Notes under the pieces: model-generated
Database searches by the model: none
What the model saw: only the letters and a program-made list of their open reading frames with translations
What the model was told of the DNA's origin: nothing
DNA from: Gammaproteobacteria bacterium
GTDB taxonomy: Bacteria > Pseudomonadota > Gammaproteobacteria > GCA-001735895
Direction: 5' to 3'
DNA length: 64,000 bases
NCBI GenBank assembly: GCA_024225395.1
Contig: JAAEMR010000149.1
Location: forward strand, 1-64,000
In this document: positions 50,764 to 60,370 of the stretch, piece by piece
Layout: each line of letters starts with the position of its first letter
Position numbering within the stretch: position 1 is the first letter of the stretch
Position numbers and translations under genes: made by a program

Positions 50764-51627
50764 TCAAGCATTTCGTTGGCGTTTTGCAAAACGCAATTCA
50801 TTAATAATGAACAGCAGTGTAAGAATAATAATTAAACCTCCAATTATCATTCCAATAAATAATGAATAGTCAAAACGATATGAATCCGATCTGGGGTCAT
50901 AGGTCGTACAAAAGAAACGTACCTTATCAACCATATTTGTTAAAAAAGATTGATTGCTCTTAGGTCGATCCAGCACAAGATCTATTAAAGGCTCAATTAG
51001 TAATTGAGTATCAAATGTTTCACCGTATACCTGACGATAAATCTGTCCTTTTTCATCAACAACAGTTGCCTGGACAACGTGATCAAAACCATTTGGTGAG
51101 GTGAAATACTGAAAACCCAGTTCCTTTGATAAAGATGTAACCGTATCAGAATCGACACTTAAAGCATGCCAGCCCTTTTTATCTACACCCTGTTTCTCAG
51201 CAAAATATTTCATTTTTTGTGGTGTATCGAACTGTGTATCAAAACCAATGACAACAACCGAAAAACTGTCTTCGCCCAATGTTTCTCGTGCTTTATCCAC
51301 TACCTGAGAAAGATGGCGTATGGTCATAGGACAAATTTGATAACAACTGGTATATACCATGCTTATAACCAATGGTTTACCAAGGAAATCATGCATAGTC
51401 ATGCCCTTGCCATTCGCATCCGTAAAACGGTGTTTACTTAATACCTGGTCAATTGCATCCTGACTGGCCTGCAATGCTGACTTATATTGAAACTGCTGAA
51501 TGACTTTACCCGGTTGGCTATCAACAGTCTGGCTTTGCGCATGAAGTCCATGAACAAAAAACAACAGCGAAACAAACAGCGACAGCGAAAGTTTTAAATA
51601 TAAGTCAGATTGGTTTTTCGTGTTCAT
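50764..51627 (-). CDS. SCO family protein with C-terminal TM
   Basis: VISMVYTSCYQICPMTIRHLSQVV...VVIGFDTQFDTPQKMKYFAEKQ. Confidence 0.9.
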   Translation of the reverse strand: MNTKNQSDLYLKLSLSLFVSLLFFVHGLHAQSQTVDSQPGKVIQQFQYKSALQASQDAIDQVLSKHRFTDANGKGMTMHDFLGKPLVISMVYTSCYQICPMTIRHLSQVVDKARETLGEDSFSVVVIGFDTQFDTPQKMKYFAEKQGVDKKGWHALSVDSDTVTSLSKELGFQYFTSPNGFDHVVQATVVDEKGQIYRQVYGETFDTQLLIEPLIDLVLDRPKSNQSFLTNMVDKVRFFCTTYDPRSDSYRFDYSLFIGMIIGGLIIILTLLFIINELRFAKRQRNA

Positions 51628-51636
51628 TGCGCTTCC

Positions 51637-52494
51637 TTAAAAAGAAACATCAAGTACAGCAAACACCAGTAATAAAGCTAATTGAATTAATGAAGCAAAG
51701 AAGCTTTTCATTGCCATCTTAGTGCTAGGCTCTCTCGCTAATAGTACACTACGATAAATAAAGTATGCACCACCCGATAAAGCACCCAGCAGATAAAGAA
51801 AACCTAACCCATAAAAAAATGGGAGTACTGAAACAGAAACCAGAAGAATGGTATTCCACATAACAGCCCTTGCTGCCGCTCTGTCACCTTTCACCACCGG
51901 TAACATGGGAATACCTGCTGCTGCGTAATCTTTGTGTTGTGCTATCGCTAAACTCCAGAAATGGGGTGGTGTCCACAGAAATAACACCATAGCGAATGCC
52001 AGCGGAATTGGCCCTAAGTTAGGATCGACAACAGCAGCACCCGCTAAAACAGCAAAACTTCCAGAAGCACCACCGATAATAATATTAGTCCAGGTACGAC
52101 GTTTTAACCAGACGGTATAAACGATTGCATAAAAAAAGGCACCCAGAAAAATAAACAATGCACTGAGACCATTAAGCAGAAATCCTGCCGTTCCGACACC
52201 TACTATTAGTAAACCAAAAATTATCAATAACCAGACAGGGTTACCACTGGAAAAACGACCGGTTACAAAAGGACGATTTTCCGTACGCTTCATTAGCTTG
52301 TCATAATCGCGCTCGTAATACTGGTTAAAAGCACCCGCACTTCCTGAAGCCATTAATACAGTAACCGCTAACAGGGCTGCTTGCCAAACGCTGACCGACT
52401 GCCCTGGTGTAATGATAAGAGCAACCAGCGCTGTAATCGCCATAATGACACCAATACGGAGTTTGAACAGATTGATGAGTTGATTGATCATTAT
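51637..52494 (-). CDS. cyoE: Protoheme IX farnesyltransferase (heme O synthase)
   Basis: ASGSAGAFNQYYERDYDKLMKRTENRPF, LFLWTPPHFWSLAI; start estimated at MINQLINLFKLRIG. Confidence 0.93.
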   Translation of the reverse strand: MMINQLINLFKLRIGVIMAITALVALIITPGQSVSVWQAALLAVTVLMASGSAGAFNQYYERDYDKLMKRTENRPFVTGRFSSGNPVWLLIIFGLLIVGVGTAGFLLNGLSALFIFLGAFFYAIVYTVWLKRRTWTNIIIGGASGSFAVLAGAAVVDPNLGPIPLAFAMVLFLWTPPHFWSLAIAQHKDYAAAGIPMLPVVKGDRAAARAVMWNTILLVSVSVLPFFYGLGFLYLLGALSGGAYFIYRSVLLAREPSTKMAMKSFFASLIQLALLLVFAVLDVSF

Positions 52495-52590
52495 TATCTT
52501 ATCGTGATAGCTCTTTGAAAGAATAACTGGATTGTACTCTATTACTGTAAACAAGTTATAGAATAATCCATTGGGGAAAATATGGATAAA

Positions 52591-52616
52591 GAGCGAGGGA
52601 TATCAAACCCTCGCTC
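52591..52616 (-). terminator. Hairpin after oxidase subunit I gene
   Basis: gagcgaggg-atatcaaa-ccctcgctc, perfect 9-bp stem. Confidence 0.7.
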
Positions 52617-52630
52617 TGTAGACTTGCTTC

Positions 52631-54361
52631 TTAGCTCATAGGCCAGACAGAAGACAGGTATTTCCAGTTGATGAAGTAGTACACCACGAAGGAAACCAGT
52701 AACAATAGTGCAAGCACAAAGGTACCCGGGGCTTCAAAGCCTTTACCATGATGCTCTTCAGCAGGTGCAGCTCTTTCAAGCTTTTCTGGCTTACTAACGC
52801 TATAAACAGATGAAGCCAGCGGTAATCCTGCGAAGCATTGCAGTATTCCAGCCGAAGGTTCAAGCTTTTTACCGAACAGCAATGAACCGACTGTAACAAG
52901 CAGATAGGCACCACCACCGAGCACACCGAGAACACCGCCAATAGCACCTATAGCCATTAAGGTGTAAGCCATACCAGGGTATTCAAAGGTCAACAGCGCA
53001 CCTGTAAAGTCCATATCCCAGTGACGACGTGATACTCCCAGTGTTCCTGCACCTAACATAAACAGGATCAGGATAGTCATACCACCACCAAATAGATAGG
53101 GTTGTATCTTGGCCAACCCAGGAAGGAAAAGCTGACGTCTGAACAATACTGGAATAAGCAAATATGTCAGAGCCATAAAGGCTAATGTTGTACCTGTAAC
53201 AACAGTTGCATGGAAATGAGCCGGTACATAAATAGTATTATGGATAATCAGGTTGATCTGCTCTGTACCCATTACAACACCCGTAATACCACCCAGGAAT
53301 CCAAATGTTACCAACGAAATAAACATGCCGGAAAATACAGGATTGCCCCATGGCGCTTTACGTAACCATTCAAACATACCATTGGTATAACCTTTGCTGC
53401 GTTGAGCAACTTCCATGGCACCTGGAACGGTTAATCCATGAATCATACTGGCTAATACTGCCAGGTACATCGCATAGGATGTATTGAAAATTTTCCATTC
53501 TGTACCCATGCCTGGATCTACCAGAATATGATGCGCACTAGCTAGTTGCAGGAACAGGATATACAGCAGGAATGCAAAACGACTGACTTTCTCAGACATT
53601 GGTCGCGCACCAAACAGAACACCTGTCAGTAAATACCAGATTGATACATGAGCTGCCACATTAATTTGCTGAGAAGAGTGACCCATTCCCCACCAGATAA
53701 CACGATACATTTCAGCATCGATATGGCTGATGTAACCCACAGACCATAGAAAAGTAGGCACCAGGATAATCGCACCGGATGCAATAGTGAATACTGCTAT
53801 GATAGCTGCTGTAATTGCACCAAATGTTACCAGTGGAACGGAACCATCATAGGTATTTTCCTGTTGTGCGACGACAAGTGTTCCAAAAAACACAAACACC
53901 TGAATCAATGCACCAACAGCAAACAGAATCAGTCCCAGATAAAAATGAGGCGCAGCCTGCATCGGTACATAAGACGTCATCATGACACTGGAGTTACCCT
54001 GAAAAACAGCGACATTATTCATCACCGCTCCAACAATCATCAAGAAGAAACCAAACCAGGCCCAACGAGGCGTAGCCAGTCTACATCTTAATAATGTAGT
54101 GGAAGCAAAATGCAAAATGGCCATTTCAAAAAAGATTATCCAGAAAATCAGTGCGTTGATACCATGACCTGTCAGGGCTTGATAAAACTGGTCAGCCGGA
54201 AGCAGGTGCACTTCCTGCCAGCGAGTTAATACAACACCAAGACCAAGAAGACCCGCGACTAACAGAGCAACCACTCCGGCAACCGCGTTGACTTTCATCA
54301 AACTTTCGGCAGGTTTGTTAAAATAAAATCCCGAATCGGGACAGATACGAAAAGATGACAT
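52631..54361 (-). CDS. Heme-copper oxidase/NOR-like subunit I
   Basis: 576 aa; ALTGHGI, WWGMGHSSQQINVAAHVSIW, LASAHHILVDPG, YVPAHFHATVVTGTTLAFMALTY. Confidence 0.88.
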   Translation of the reverse strand: MSSFRICPDSGFYFNKPAESLMKVNAVAGVVALLVAGLLGLGVVLTRWQEVHLLPADQFYQALTGHGINALIFWIIFFEMAILHFASTTLLRCRLATPRWAWFGFFLMIVGAVMNNVAVFQGNSSVMMTSYVPMQAAPHFYLGLILFAVGALIQVFVFFGTLVVAQQENTYDGSVPLVTFGAITAAIIAVFTIASGAIILVPTFLWSVGYISHIDAEMYRVIWWGMGHSSQQINVAAHVSIWYLLTGVLFGARPMSEKVSRFAFLLYILFLQLASAHHILVDPGMGTEWKIFNTSYAMYLAVLASMIHGLTVPGAMEVAQRSKGYTNGMFEWLRKAPWGNPVFSGMFISLVTFGFLGGITGVVMGTEQINLIIHNTIYVPAHFHATVVTGTTLAFMALTYLLIPVLFRRQLFLPGLAKIQPYLFGGGMTILILFMLGAGTLGVSRRHWDMDFTGALLTFEYPGMAYTLMAIGAIGGVLGVLGGGAYLLVTVGSLLFGKKLEPSAGILQCFAGLPLASSVYSVSKPEKLERAAPAEEHHGKGFEAPGTFVLALLLLVSFVVYYFINWKYLSSVWPMS

Positions 54362-54363
54362 TC

Positions 54364-54903
54364 TTAATTCTCCTTCACGTAGATCTTGCCCACCATTGTA
54401 TGGTGACCAATTCCACAGTATTCATTACATATTACGCCAAACTCACCAGTGGTATCCGGGGTCATTGTAGAGACCATTTCATATCCTGGTACAATTTGCA
54501 GATTTATATTAAGAGGCTGAAGTGAGAAACCATGCTGCCAATCCATCGATGACAGGTGGATACGGTAATCTTTATCCTTCTCCAGCTCAAGAATGGGATA
54601 CCATTGCCACAGGCGACCCAGCATGTAAACATCACTGCCAGCAGGTGGACGAACGATTGGAATCCCAGCTTCTTCACCAACTTTATATTTTTCAACCATT
54701 TCTTCGACTTTTGCACCAAATTTGGCTGGTGTAGTTTGATAAGCTTCGGTTGAAAGGTTCTGTTTACCGTAAACATGCCAGATAGGCATCATCAGGAACA
54801 TAATCAGACACCATGTCAAAGCAATGGCAATCCAGATAATCTCCTGTTTTCCGACGGGAACCTTCCACCATATTTTCTCAGCAGGTGGTAAAAATGAACT
54901 CAT
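54364..54903 (-). CDS. Cytochrome c oxidase subunit II-like protein with CuA site
   Basis: 179 aa; CNEYCGIGHHTMVGKIYV. Confidence 0.9.
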   Translation of the reverse strand: MSSFLPPAEKIWWKVPVGKQEIIWIAIALTWCLIMFLMMPIWHVYGKQNLSTEAYQTTPAKFGAKVEEMVEKYKVGEEAGIPIVRPPAGSDVYMLGRLWQWYPILELEKDKDYRIHLSSMDWQHGFSLQPLNINLQIVPGYEMVSTMTPDTTGEFGVICNEYCGIGHHTMVGKIYVKEN

Positions 54904-54932
54904 AACTTAATTCTCCTAAAGTTGTAATTATT

Positions 54933-55091
54933 TTATGGTGCAACAGGTAAGGTCACGATTTCCATAATGCCCCAGACAATATAAAAAACTGTAGGCATTG
55001 CGACCCCTATAAATAGTAAAAGGAAAGGATTATCGAGCAGAGATTGCATTCCAGGTATGCGCTCTTCATCCTGATTTGAGTTTTCGGTCAT
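54933..55091 (-). CDS. 52-aa single-TM small subunit of the oxidase/NOR-like operon (not in ORF track)
   Basis: MTENSNQDEERIPGMQSLLDNPFLLLFIGVAMPTVFYIVWGIMEIVTLPVAP*, co-directional and directly upstream of subunit II. Confidence 0.75.
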   Translation of the reverse strand: MTENSNQDEERIPGMQSLLDNPFLLLFIGVAMPTVFYIVWGIMEIVTLPVAP

Positions 55092-55296
55092 GATTAAGGT
55101 CTCTTTTTTATTTATGGACTATGTGGTGAGGACAAATCAAAATCACTGACACCACTTCTATTGCTTGAAATAACCTTATCTGACATGCAACCTCATCACA
55201 CTATCAAGCTAAAATAAATATATTTATATTTATATTTATTTTTATTGCTATATCCAAGCTGACGCGAATGTTACTACTATTCATAGGGCTTCGAAT

Positions 55297-55310
55297 TTGA
55301 TCTATATCAA
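55297..55310. promoter_or_regulatory. FNR/DNR-type box TTGATCTATATCAA
   Basis: Perfect TTGATnnnnATCAA upstream of the oxidase/NOR-like operon. Confidence 0.85.
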
Positions 55311-55564
55311 GGCTTTTTTATCTAACAGGTGTTTTTTATTAACCTAAATTAATAGGCAAATTAAATTAGCCTGTTAATTCAAACACTTATGGAAAATCAA
55401 AAAAATAATTAGAATCTATTTTTTTCAAAGATATATTGATTTTTATCTCTTTAATATTGCTCTTAATCTTTTTAGCAACTGAAATATTGTATACAAATGA
55501 TTTTTAAAAACCCTTACCTCTGATACCATTTAGTCTGAATTTCACTAGCCTGAATGATAAAAAA

Positions 55565-56074
55565 ATGCGCAACAAAGTAATTCTCGTGGATAAAAATGAT
55601 CAGCAAATTGGAACAATGGATAAGTTATCTGCTCATATAGAAGATCGTCTACACCGTGCTTTCTCTATTTTCATCTTTAACCATGCCGGAGAGCTTCTGC
55701 TTCAGCAAAGAGCTCATGACAAGTACCATTCTGGCGGGCTCTGGTCTAATACATGCTGTAGTCACCCTACCCCGGGTGAGTTAACGATTGATGCCGCTCA
55801 TAGGCGCTTGCAAGAGGAGATGGGCTTTGATTGCCCTCTTCAGGAGCAACCATCACTAACCTACCGGGCCGAACTGGATAATGGACTCACAGAAAACGAA
55901 TTTGACCATATCTTTTTTGGTCGATATAAAGGTAATCCAGTGGTAAACACCGATGAAGCAATTGACTGGCAATGGATGACTACTGATACATTATTGCAAA
56001 GCATTAAAAAACAACCAGAATCATTTACCAGCTGGTTAAAATTGATAACCAGGCAAAACCAGCTCAATTTTTAG
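55565..56074 (+). CDS. idi: Isopentenyl-diphosphate delta-isomerase, type I
   Basis: LLLQQRAHDKYHSGGLWSNTCCSHPTPGE. Confidence 0.95.
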   Translation: MRNKVILVDKNDQQIGTMDKLSAHIEDRLHRAFSIFIFNHAGELLLQQRAHDKYHSGGLWSNTCCSHPTPGELTIDAAHRRLQEEMGFDCPLQEQPSLTYRAELDNGLTENEFDHIFFGRYKGNPVVNTDEAIDWQWMTTDTLLQSIKKQPESFTSWLKLITRQNQLNF

Positions 56075-56122
56075 CTACAAACCTGATGATAAATTCATTA
56101 GGTAATGTCATCAATTTTCAAA

Positions 56123-56136
56123 TTGATATTTGTCAA
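56123..56136. promoter_or_regulatory. FNR/DNR-type box TTGATATTTGTCAA
   Basis: Full dyad upstream of the Crp/Fnr regulator gene. Confidence 0.8.
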
Positions 56137-56161
56137 ACAAACCAGCCTGAATGAAAAGAAC

Positions 56162-56175
56162 ATGATTTACATCAA
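56162..56175. promoter_or_regulatory. Second FNR/DNR-like box ATGATTTACATCAA
   Basis: One mismatch from TTGATnnnnATCAA. Confidence 0.6.
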
Positions 56176-56230
56176 TTTTCAATTATTCAATCTATGAATA
56201 ATTAGCACTTCCTAACAAATGATTAATTAG

Positions 56231-56938
56231 ATGCCAGCTAAGAAGACACCCATATCAGAATCCCCGAGAAAGCAGGAACTGCTGATTAAAAACCCGTTAT
56301 TCTCCAAACTGAATGACTCTCAACTCACTGAAATATGTAATCACATTTCTACTGTTACATATGAGGAGGGTGAAGTACTGTTTAACCAGGGAGATGTTTA
56401 TCACAGTTTTTTCCTGGTTATCAATGGTTTGGTCAAACTTTATCGACATTCAGCAACTGGACAGGAAAAAATAATAGAGCTAGTAGGACAGGGAAGAACT
56501 TTTGCAGAGGCACTGATGTTCAACGAAGAATCGAGTTACCCGGTCACCGCTAAAGCGATGCAAAGAATAGTATTGTTTAAAGTCAATGCCACACATTTTC
56601 GAAACCTGCTACTCAAATCACCCGAGACCTGTATGTTAGTCATGGCCAGTTTGAGCATTCGCCTACATGCCCGGATTAAAGAAATCGACCATTTGAGCCT
56701 GTTAACAGGACGTAATCGCGTATCCATGTTTTTACTTGACCAGGCATTAACCAAAGATAAGGCGTTTCGCCTTGAAATACCTAAGAATGCAATTGCCTGC
56801 ATGCTATCTTTGAAGCCGGAAACTTTTTCGAGATTACTAAAAGAACTTTGTACCCAGAAAGCCATCGAAGTACATGACAATCTTATTATTGTATTAGATA
56901 TGCAATTGTTAAGAAAATTTGCCGGAATTATTGATTAG
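56231..56938 (+). CDS. Crp/Fnr-family regulator, Dnr-like
   Basis: 235 aa; cNMP-like beta roll plus HTH with SLKPETFSRLLKEL; no N-terminal FNR cysteine cluster. Confidence 0.85.
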   Translation: MPAKKTPISESPRKQELLIKNPLFSKLNDSQLTEICNHISTVTYEEGEVLFNQGDVYHSFFLVINGLVKLYRHSATGQEKIIELVGQGRTFAEALMFNEESSYPVTAKAMQRIVLFKVNATHFRNLLLKSPETCMLVMASLSIRLHARIKEIDHLSLLTGRNRVSMFLLDQALTKDKAFRLEIPKNAIACMLSLKPETFSRLLKELCTQKAIEVHDNLIIVLDMQLLRKFAGIID

Positions 56939-57015
56939 CTTTCAATTCATCTGTCATAGTTTCTACAACTAACCACCAGCTATTGAACTAAAACTGCTGA
57001 ACTGAAATCAAAGCC

Positions 57016-58620
57016 ATGTCTCAACAAAATTTATACCTTCCTTGCAAACCAGCATATTTTGGTTTTTTAGTTTCATTGTTACTAAAAAGCCTGTTATTGC
57101 TACTAGTTGTCAATACAACCGTTCTAGCCGAAGAACAAAGCACCAATGAGCTATATCAACAACACTGTGCGCAATGTCATGGAGTTGATCGCCTGGGAGC
57201 ACTAGGCCCCGCTCTATTGCCTGAAAACTTACATCGTCTACGCAAGAAAAAAGCCGTAACAGTAATTGCCAGGGGTAGACCGGCTACCCAAATGCTTCCA
57301 TTCGAAACATTGTTAAACCCGACCCAGATACAATCCCTGGTCGATTATATCTATACCCCGGCAAAACATAACCTGGTCTGGGGAGAGAAACAGATCAAGG
57401 CCAGCCAGATCATTCATAACGCCCCGGGGTCTCTACCCGACAAGCCTAAATTTGAAGCCGACATTGATAACCTGTTTATCGTTGTAGAACTGGGCGACCA
57501 TCACGCCAGCTTACTCAATGGAGATACTTACGAACGTATTCACCGCTTTCCTACGCGTTTTGCACTGCATGGTGGACCCAAGTATGCCAAAGGGGGACGC
57601 TATGTGTACTTTGCTTCACGAGATGGCTGGATCAGTAAATTCGACATTTTTAACCTGACTTATGTTGCAGAAGTTCGAGCAGGTATTAATGCACGAAATA
57701 TCGCTGTTTCACATGATGGTAAATACGTCATTGTAGCCAACTATTTACCCAACACACTGGTTATTCTGGATGCCGAAGACCTGTCTCTACTTAAAGTCAT
57801 ACAGGTGCAGGATGAATCGGGTAAAAGTTCAAGAGTGAGCGCCGTATACACCGCTGACCCTCGTGGAAGTTTCATCGCCGCCCTTAAAGATATCGCTGAA
57901 GTGTGGGAAATTAATTATGAGAACCCACCTCCGACCGGTTTCGGGGAATGGATTCATGACTACCGAAAAGATTCAGGTGAAGGCAGCGCTGAACAACTCT
58001 TTCCGGTTCGCCGAATTTCAGTTAAAGGTTATCTCGATGATTTTTTCATCAATCAGGATTATACACAAATAGCAGGCACTTCACGTGAAGGTTCGGGACA
58101 GATCGTAGATCTTGATCTTGGACGCGCAGTTTCAGCGCTGGAACTACCCGGCATGCCACATTTAAGCTCAGGTATCAGCTGGAAATACCAGGGAAAAACA
58201 GTCCTTGCGACACCCAATATCAAGAAAAATACAGTCACCATCGTCGATACTGAAAGCTGGAAAGTCATTAAACAAATTCCCACCAAAGGACCCGGATTTT
58301 TTATGCGCAGCCATGAAAACAGTCGCTATGCCTGGGTTGATGTGTTCTTCGGTAAAAACAGGGATTTAATGCATGTTATCGACAAACAAACTCTCGAAAT
58401 CGTTAAAACCTTACGCCCTGCTCCCGGTAAAACCTCTGCGCATGTAGAATTTACCAAAGACGGGAAATATGCACTGGTCAGTATCTGGGACATGGATGGT
58501 GCATTAGTCATTTACGATGCTAAAACCCTGGATGAAATAAAACGCATTCCCATGAAAAAACCTTCGGGTAAATACAACGTTCATAACAAGCTGACTCGTT
58601 CTGCGGGCACAAGCCATTAA
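57016..58620 (+). CDS. nirN: NirN-like cytochrome c / d1 beta-propeller protein
   Basis: CAQCHGVDRLGALGPALLPENL; d1-type propeller; C-terminus KPSGKYNVHNKLTRSAGTSH. Confidence 0.88.
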   Translation: MSQQNLYLPCKPAYFGFLVSLLLKSLLLLLVVNTTVLAEEQSTNELYQQHCAQCHGVDRLGALGPALLPENLHRLRKKKAVTVIARGRPATQMLPFETLLNPTQIQSLVDYIYTPAKHNLVWGEKQIKASQIIHNAPGSLPDKPKFEADIDNLFIVVELGDHHASLLNGDTYERIHRFPTRFALHGGPKYAKGGRYVYFASRDGWISKFDIFNLTYVAEVRAGINARNIAVSHDGKYVIVANYLPNTLVILDAEDLSLLKVIQVQDESGKSSRVSAVYTADPRGSFIAALKDIAEVWEINYENPPPTGFGEWIHDYRKDSGEGSAEQLFPVRRISVKGYLDDFFINQDYTQIAGTSREGSGQIVDLDLGRAVSALELPGMPHLSSGISWKYQGKTVLATPNIKKNTVTIVDTESWKVIKQIPTKGPGFFMRSHENSRYAWVDVFFGKNRDLMHVIDKQTLEIVKTLRPAPGKTSAHVEFTKDGKYALVSIWDMDGALVIYDAKTLDEIKRIPMKKPSGKYNVHNKLTRSAGTSH

Positions 58621-58632
58621 TCGAGACGTCTT

Positions 58633-59199
58633 ATGAGTAAAATATTAAAGCTTATTAGTGTTATTACCTTTTTATCAATCAGTTTACCGGTAGTCAGTTC
58701 TGCCGATGAAAGGTTATTACCTCAGAAAGATATTCAGGTAGAAGATGGCGATACTCTGATCGTCAATATAAAGGGGAAAACGCAACGAATACAGCTTACC
58801 GGAATCGATGCCCCCGAAGATATTGAAAACCCTAAATTAAAAGTCGACCTGTCTCGAACTAAACTCGAGCAGGATAAATTGTTAGCTCTGGGAAAGGTTG
58901 CTACCGAACAATTACGTTTTTTAATTACAACACACGCACCCTTTATTCTGCACTTTAACCCCAACAAACGTGATCGCTATGGTCGAATTCCCGGAGACAT
59001 CGTTAATGCTGCAGGACAATCCATTTCAGCATTAATGATTAATAATGGTTATGCAATAGTCACCATCCGTTCAACCGATCCAAAGCTGGTCAAACGATTA
59101 AAACCTTTACAGCAAAAAGCAGTGGATGAAAATTATGGGTTATGGGGACTGTACGCCAAAGCCAGTCGCTTATGGGCAGGCATTCCGGTAACCAGGTAA
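58633..59199 (+). CDS. Secreted thermonuclease (SNase)-family protein
   Basis: VEDGDTLIVNIKGKTQRIQLTGIDAPE...NKRDRYGRIPGDI. Confidence 0.88.
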   Translation: MSKILKLISVITFLSISLPVVSSADERLLPQKDIQVEDGDTLIVNIKGKTQRIQLTGIDAPEDIENPKLKVDLSRTKLEQDKLLALGKVATEQLRFLITTHAPFILHFNPNKRDRYGRIPGDIVNAAGQSISALMINNGYAIVTIRSTDPKLVKRLKPLQQKAVDENYGLWGLYAKASRLWAGIPVTR

Positions 59200-59221
59200 A
59201 GCGCATTACAGAGGTACTGTA

Positions 59222-59860
59222 TTACTGGTCTTTACAGCCTTCAGCCAAAATCCATTCCAGTAGTTTATGTATCTGAACAGCGGCTTCACCTTCAGCTTGA
59301 TATTCACACGCTGCATGACCCGCATTTAGTGAATCAGTGAATGCCTCCAACCTTGTGATATTAACTGGAGAAACCGGTATCTCATGCTCTTCAAGCATAG
59401 TTTGAACTTCTAACGTTTTAAAAGACTCCTCTACATCAGAATCTGCAACGCATGAATTCAAAATGACCGAGTATGCTACAAGGCCAGGTAAATTAATATA
59501 TTTTGACAGTGACTGTAATTCGGAAAATCTAGGAAAGATGGGTAACAGGGTAAAATCAGCTACACGTAATATATCAAGAATTTCATCCGTAACATAAGGC
59601 GCGCAATCCAGGATCAGCAAATCAAATGATTCATCTGTAGCCTGTTGATGTAATTCAGCTATATCAGATAATTCTGCGGTGACAACTAAAGGTTGCTCCT
59701 CTTCTCTAATACTCGCCCATTCTGAAGCTGTACTGGAAATGCTATCCAGGTCTACCAGCAGGGTTTCCAGGCCTTGCTGCTTTGCCTGTACTGACAGGTG
59801 AATGGCCAGGGTTGATTTTCCAACACCTCCTTTATGTGAAATGAGTGCCAAGGTTTTCAT
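59222..59860 (-). CDS. ParA-family ATPase
   Basis: MKTLALISHKGGVGKSTLAIHLSVQAKQQGLETLLVDLD. Confidence 0.92.
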   Translation of the reverse strand: MKTLALISHKGGVGKSTLAIHLSVQAKQQGLETLLVDLDSISSTASEWASIREEEQPLVVTAELSDIAELHQQATDESFDLLILDCAPYVTDEILDILRVADFTLLPIFPRFSELQSLSKYINLPGLVAYSVILNSCVADSDVEESFKTLEVQTMLEEHEIPVSPVNITRLEAFTDSLNAGHAACEYQAEGEAAVQIHKLLEWILAEGCKDQ

Positions 59861-59903
59861 TGATTGATTATAGTAAATTTCCTGTAGGTGTTGATAGATT
59901 CAG

Positions 59904-60260
59904 TTAATTATCAAAGACCATTGAATAGGGTCGTTCAATTTCATCAGCAACCTTGCGTAAACTAAAGCTGCGTACCTCTTCAATAAAACGCTGCCCGGTA
60001 AAAAACACCTGCAAGGTCGGTAATGACAGCACCTCATTCTGCGAGCAGACATCAATGATCTCATGACAATCCACATAAACCATTTTTATCTTTGGAAAGC
60101 TATCTGCAATTAAATTCATCAGCTTTGGTTTAATGGCATAGCAAACATTACATTCTTTTCCTCCAAACAAAATTAATAGCGCTTGTTCAGACTTTTTCAG
60201 GGTCTCTAACTGCTCTAATGATTGAATATCTTGCATGTTATCCCTGCTTGTTTTGTCCAA
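59904..60260 (-). CDS. Thioredoxin-family protein
   Basis: LILFGGKECNVCYAIKPKL...VYVDCHEI...LPTLQVFFTGQ. Confidence 0.85.
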   Translation of the reverse strand: MDKTSRDNMQDIQSLEQLETLKKSEQALLILFGGKECNVCYAIKPKLMNLIADSFPKIKMVYVDCHEIIDVCSQNEVLSLPTLQVFFTGQRFIEEVRSFSLRKVADEIERPYSMVFDN

Positions 60261-60370
60261 TTATATACAACACAAATATTGTAGTTCAACAGAAATGGAA
60301 CTAGAATTTACCCCGGTGACAGGTTTTATAACTGGTCGACAGACCTTTAACCTAAATAAAGCTGATAGAC

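Noticed and set aside
59222-60260. ParA-family ATPase as a plasmid/partition marker
   Set aside because: No ParB or parS-like sites nearby and surrounded by chromosomal metabolic genes; likely an orphan ParA-like ATPase.
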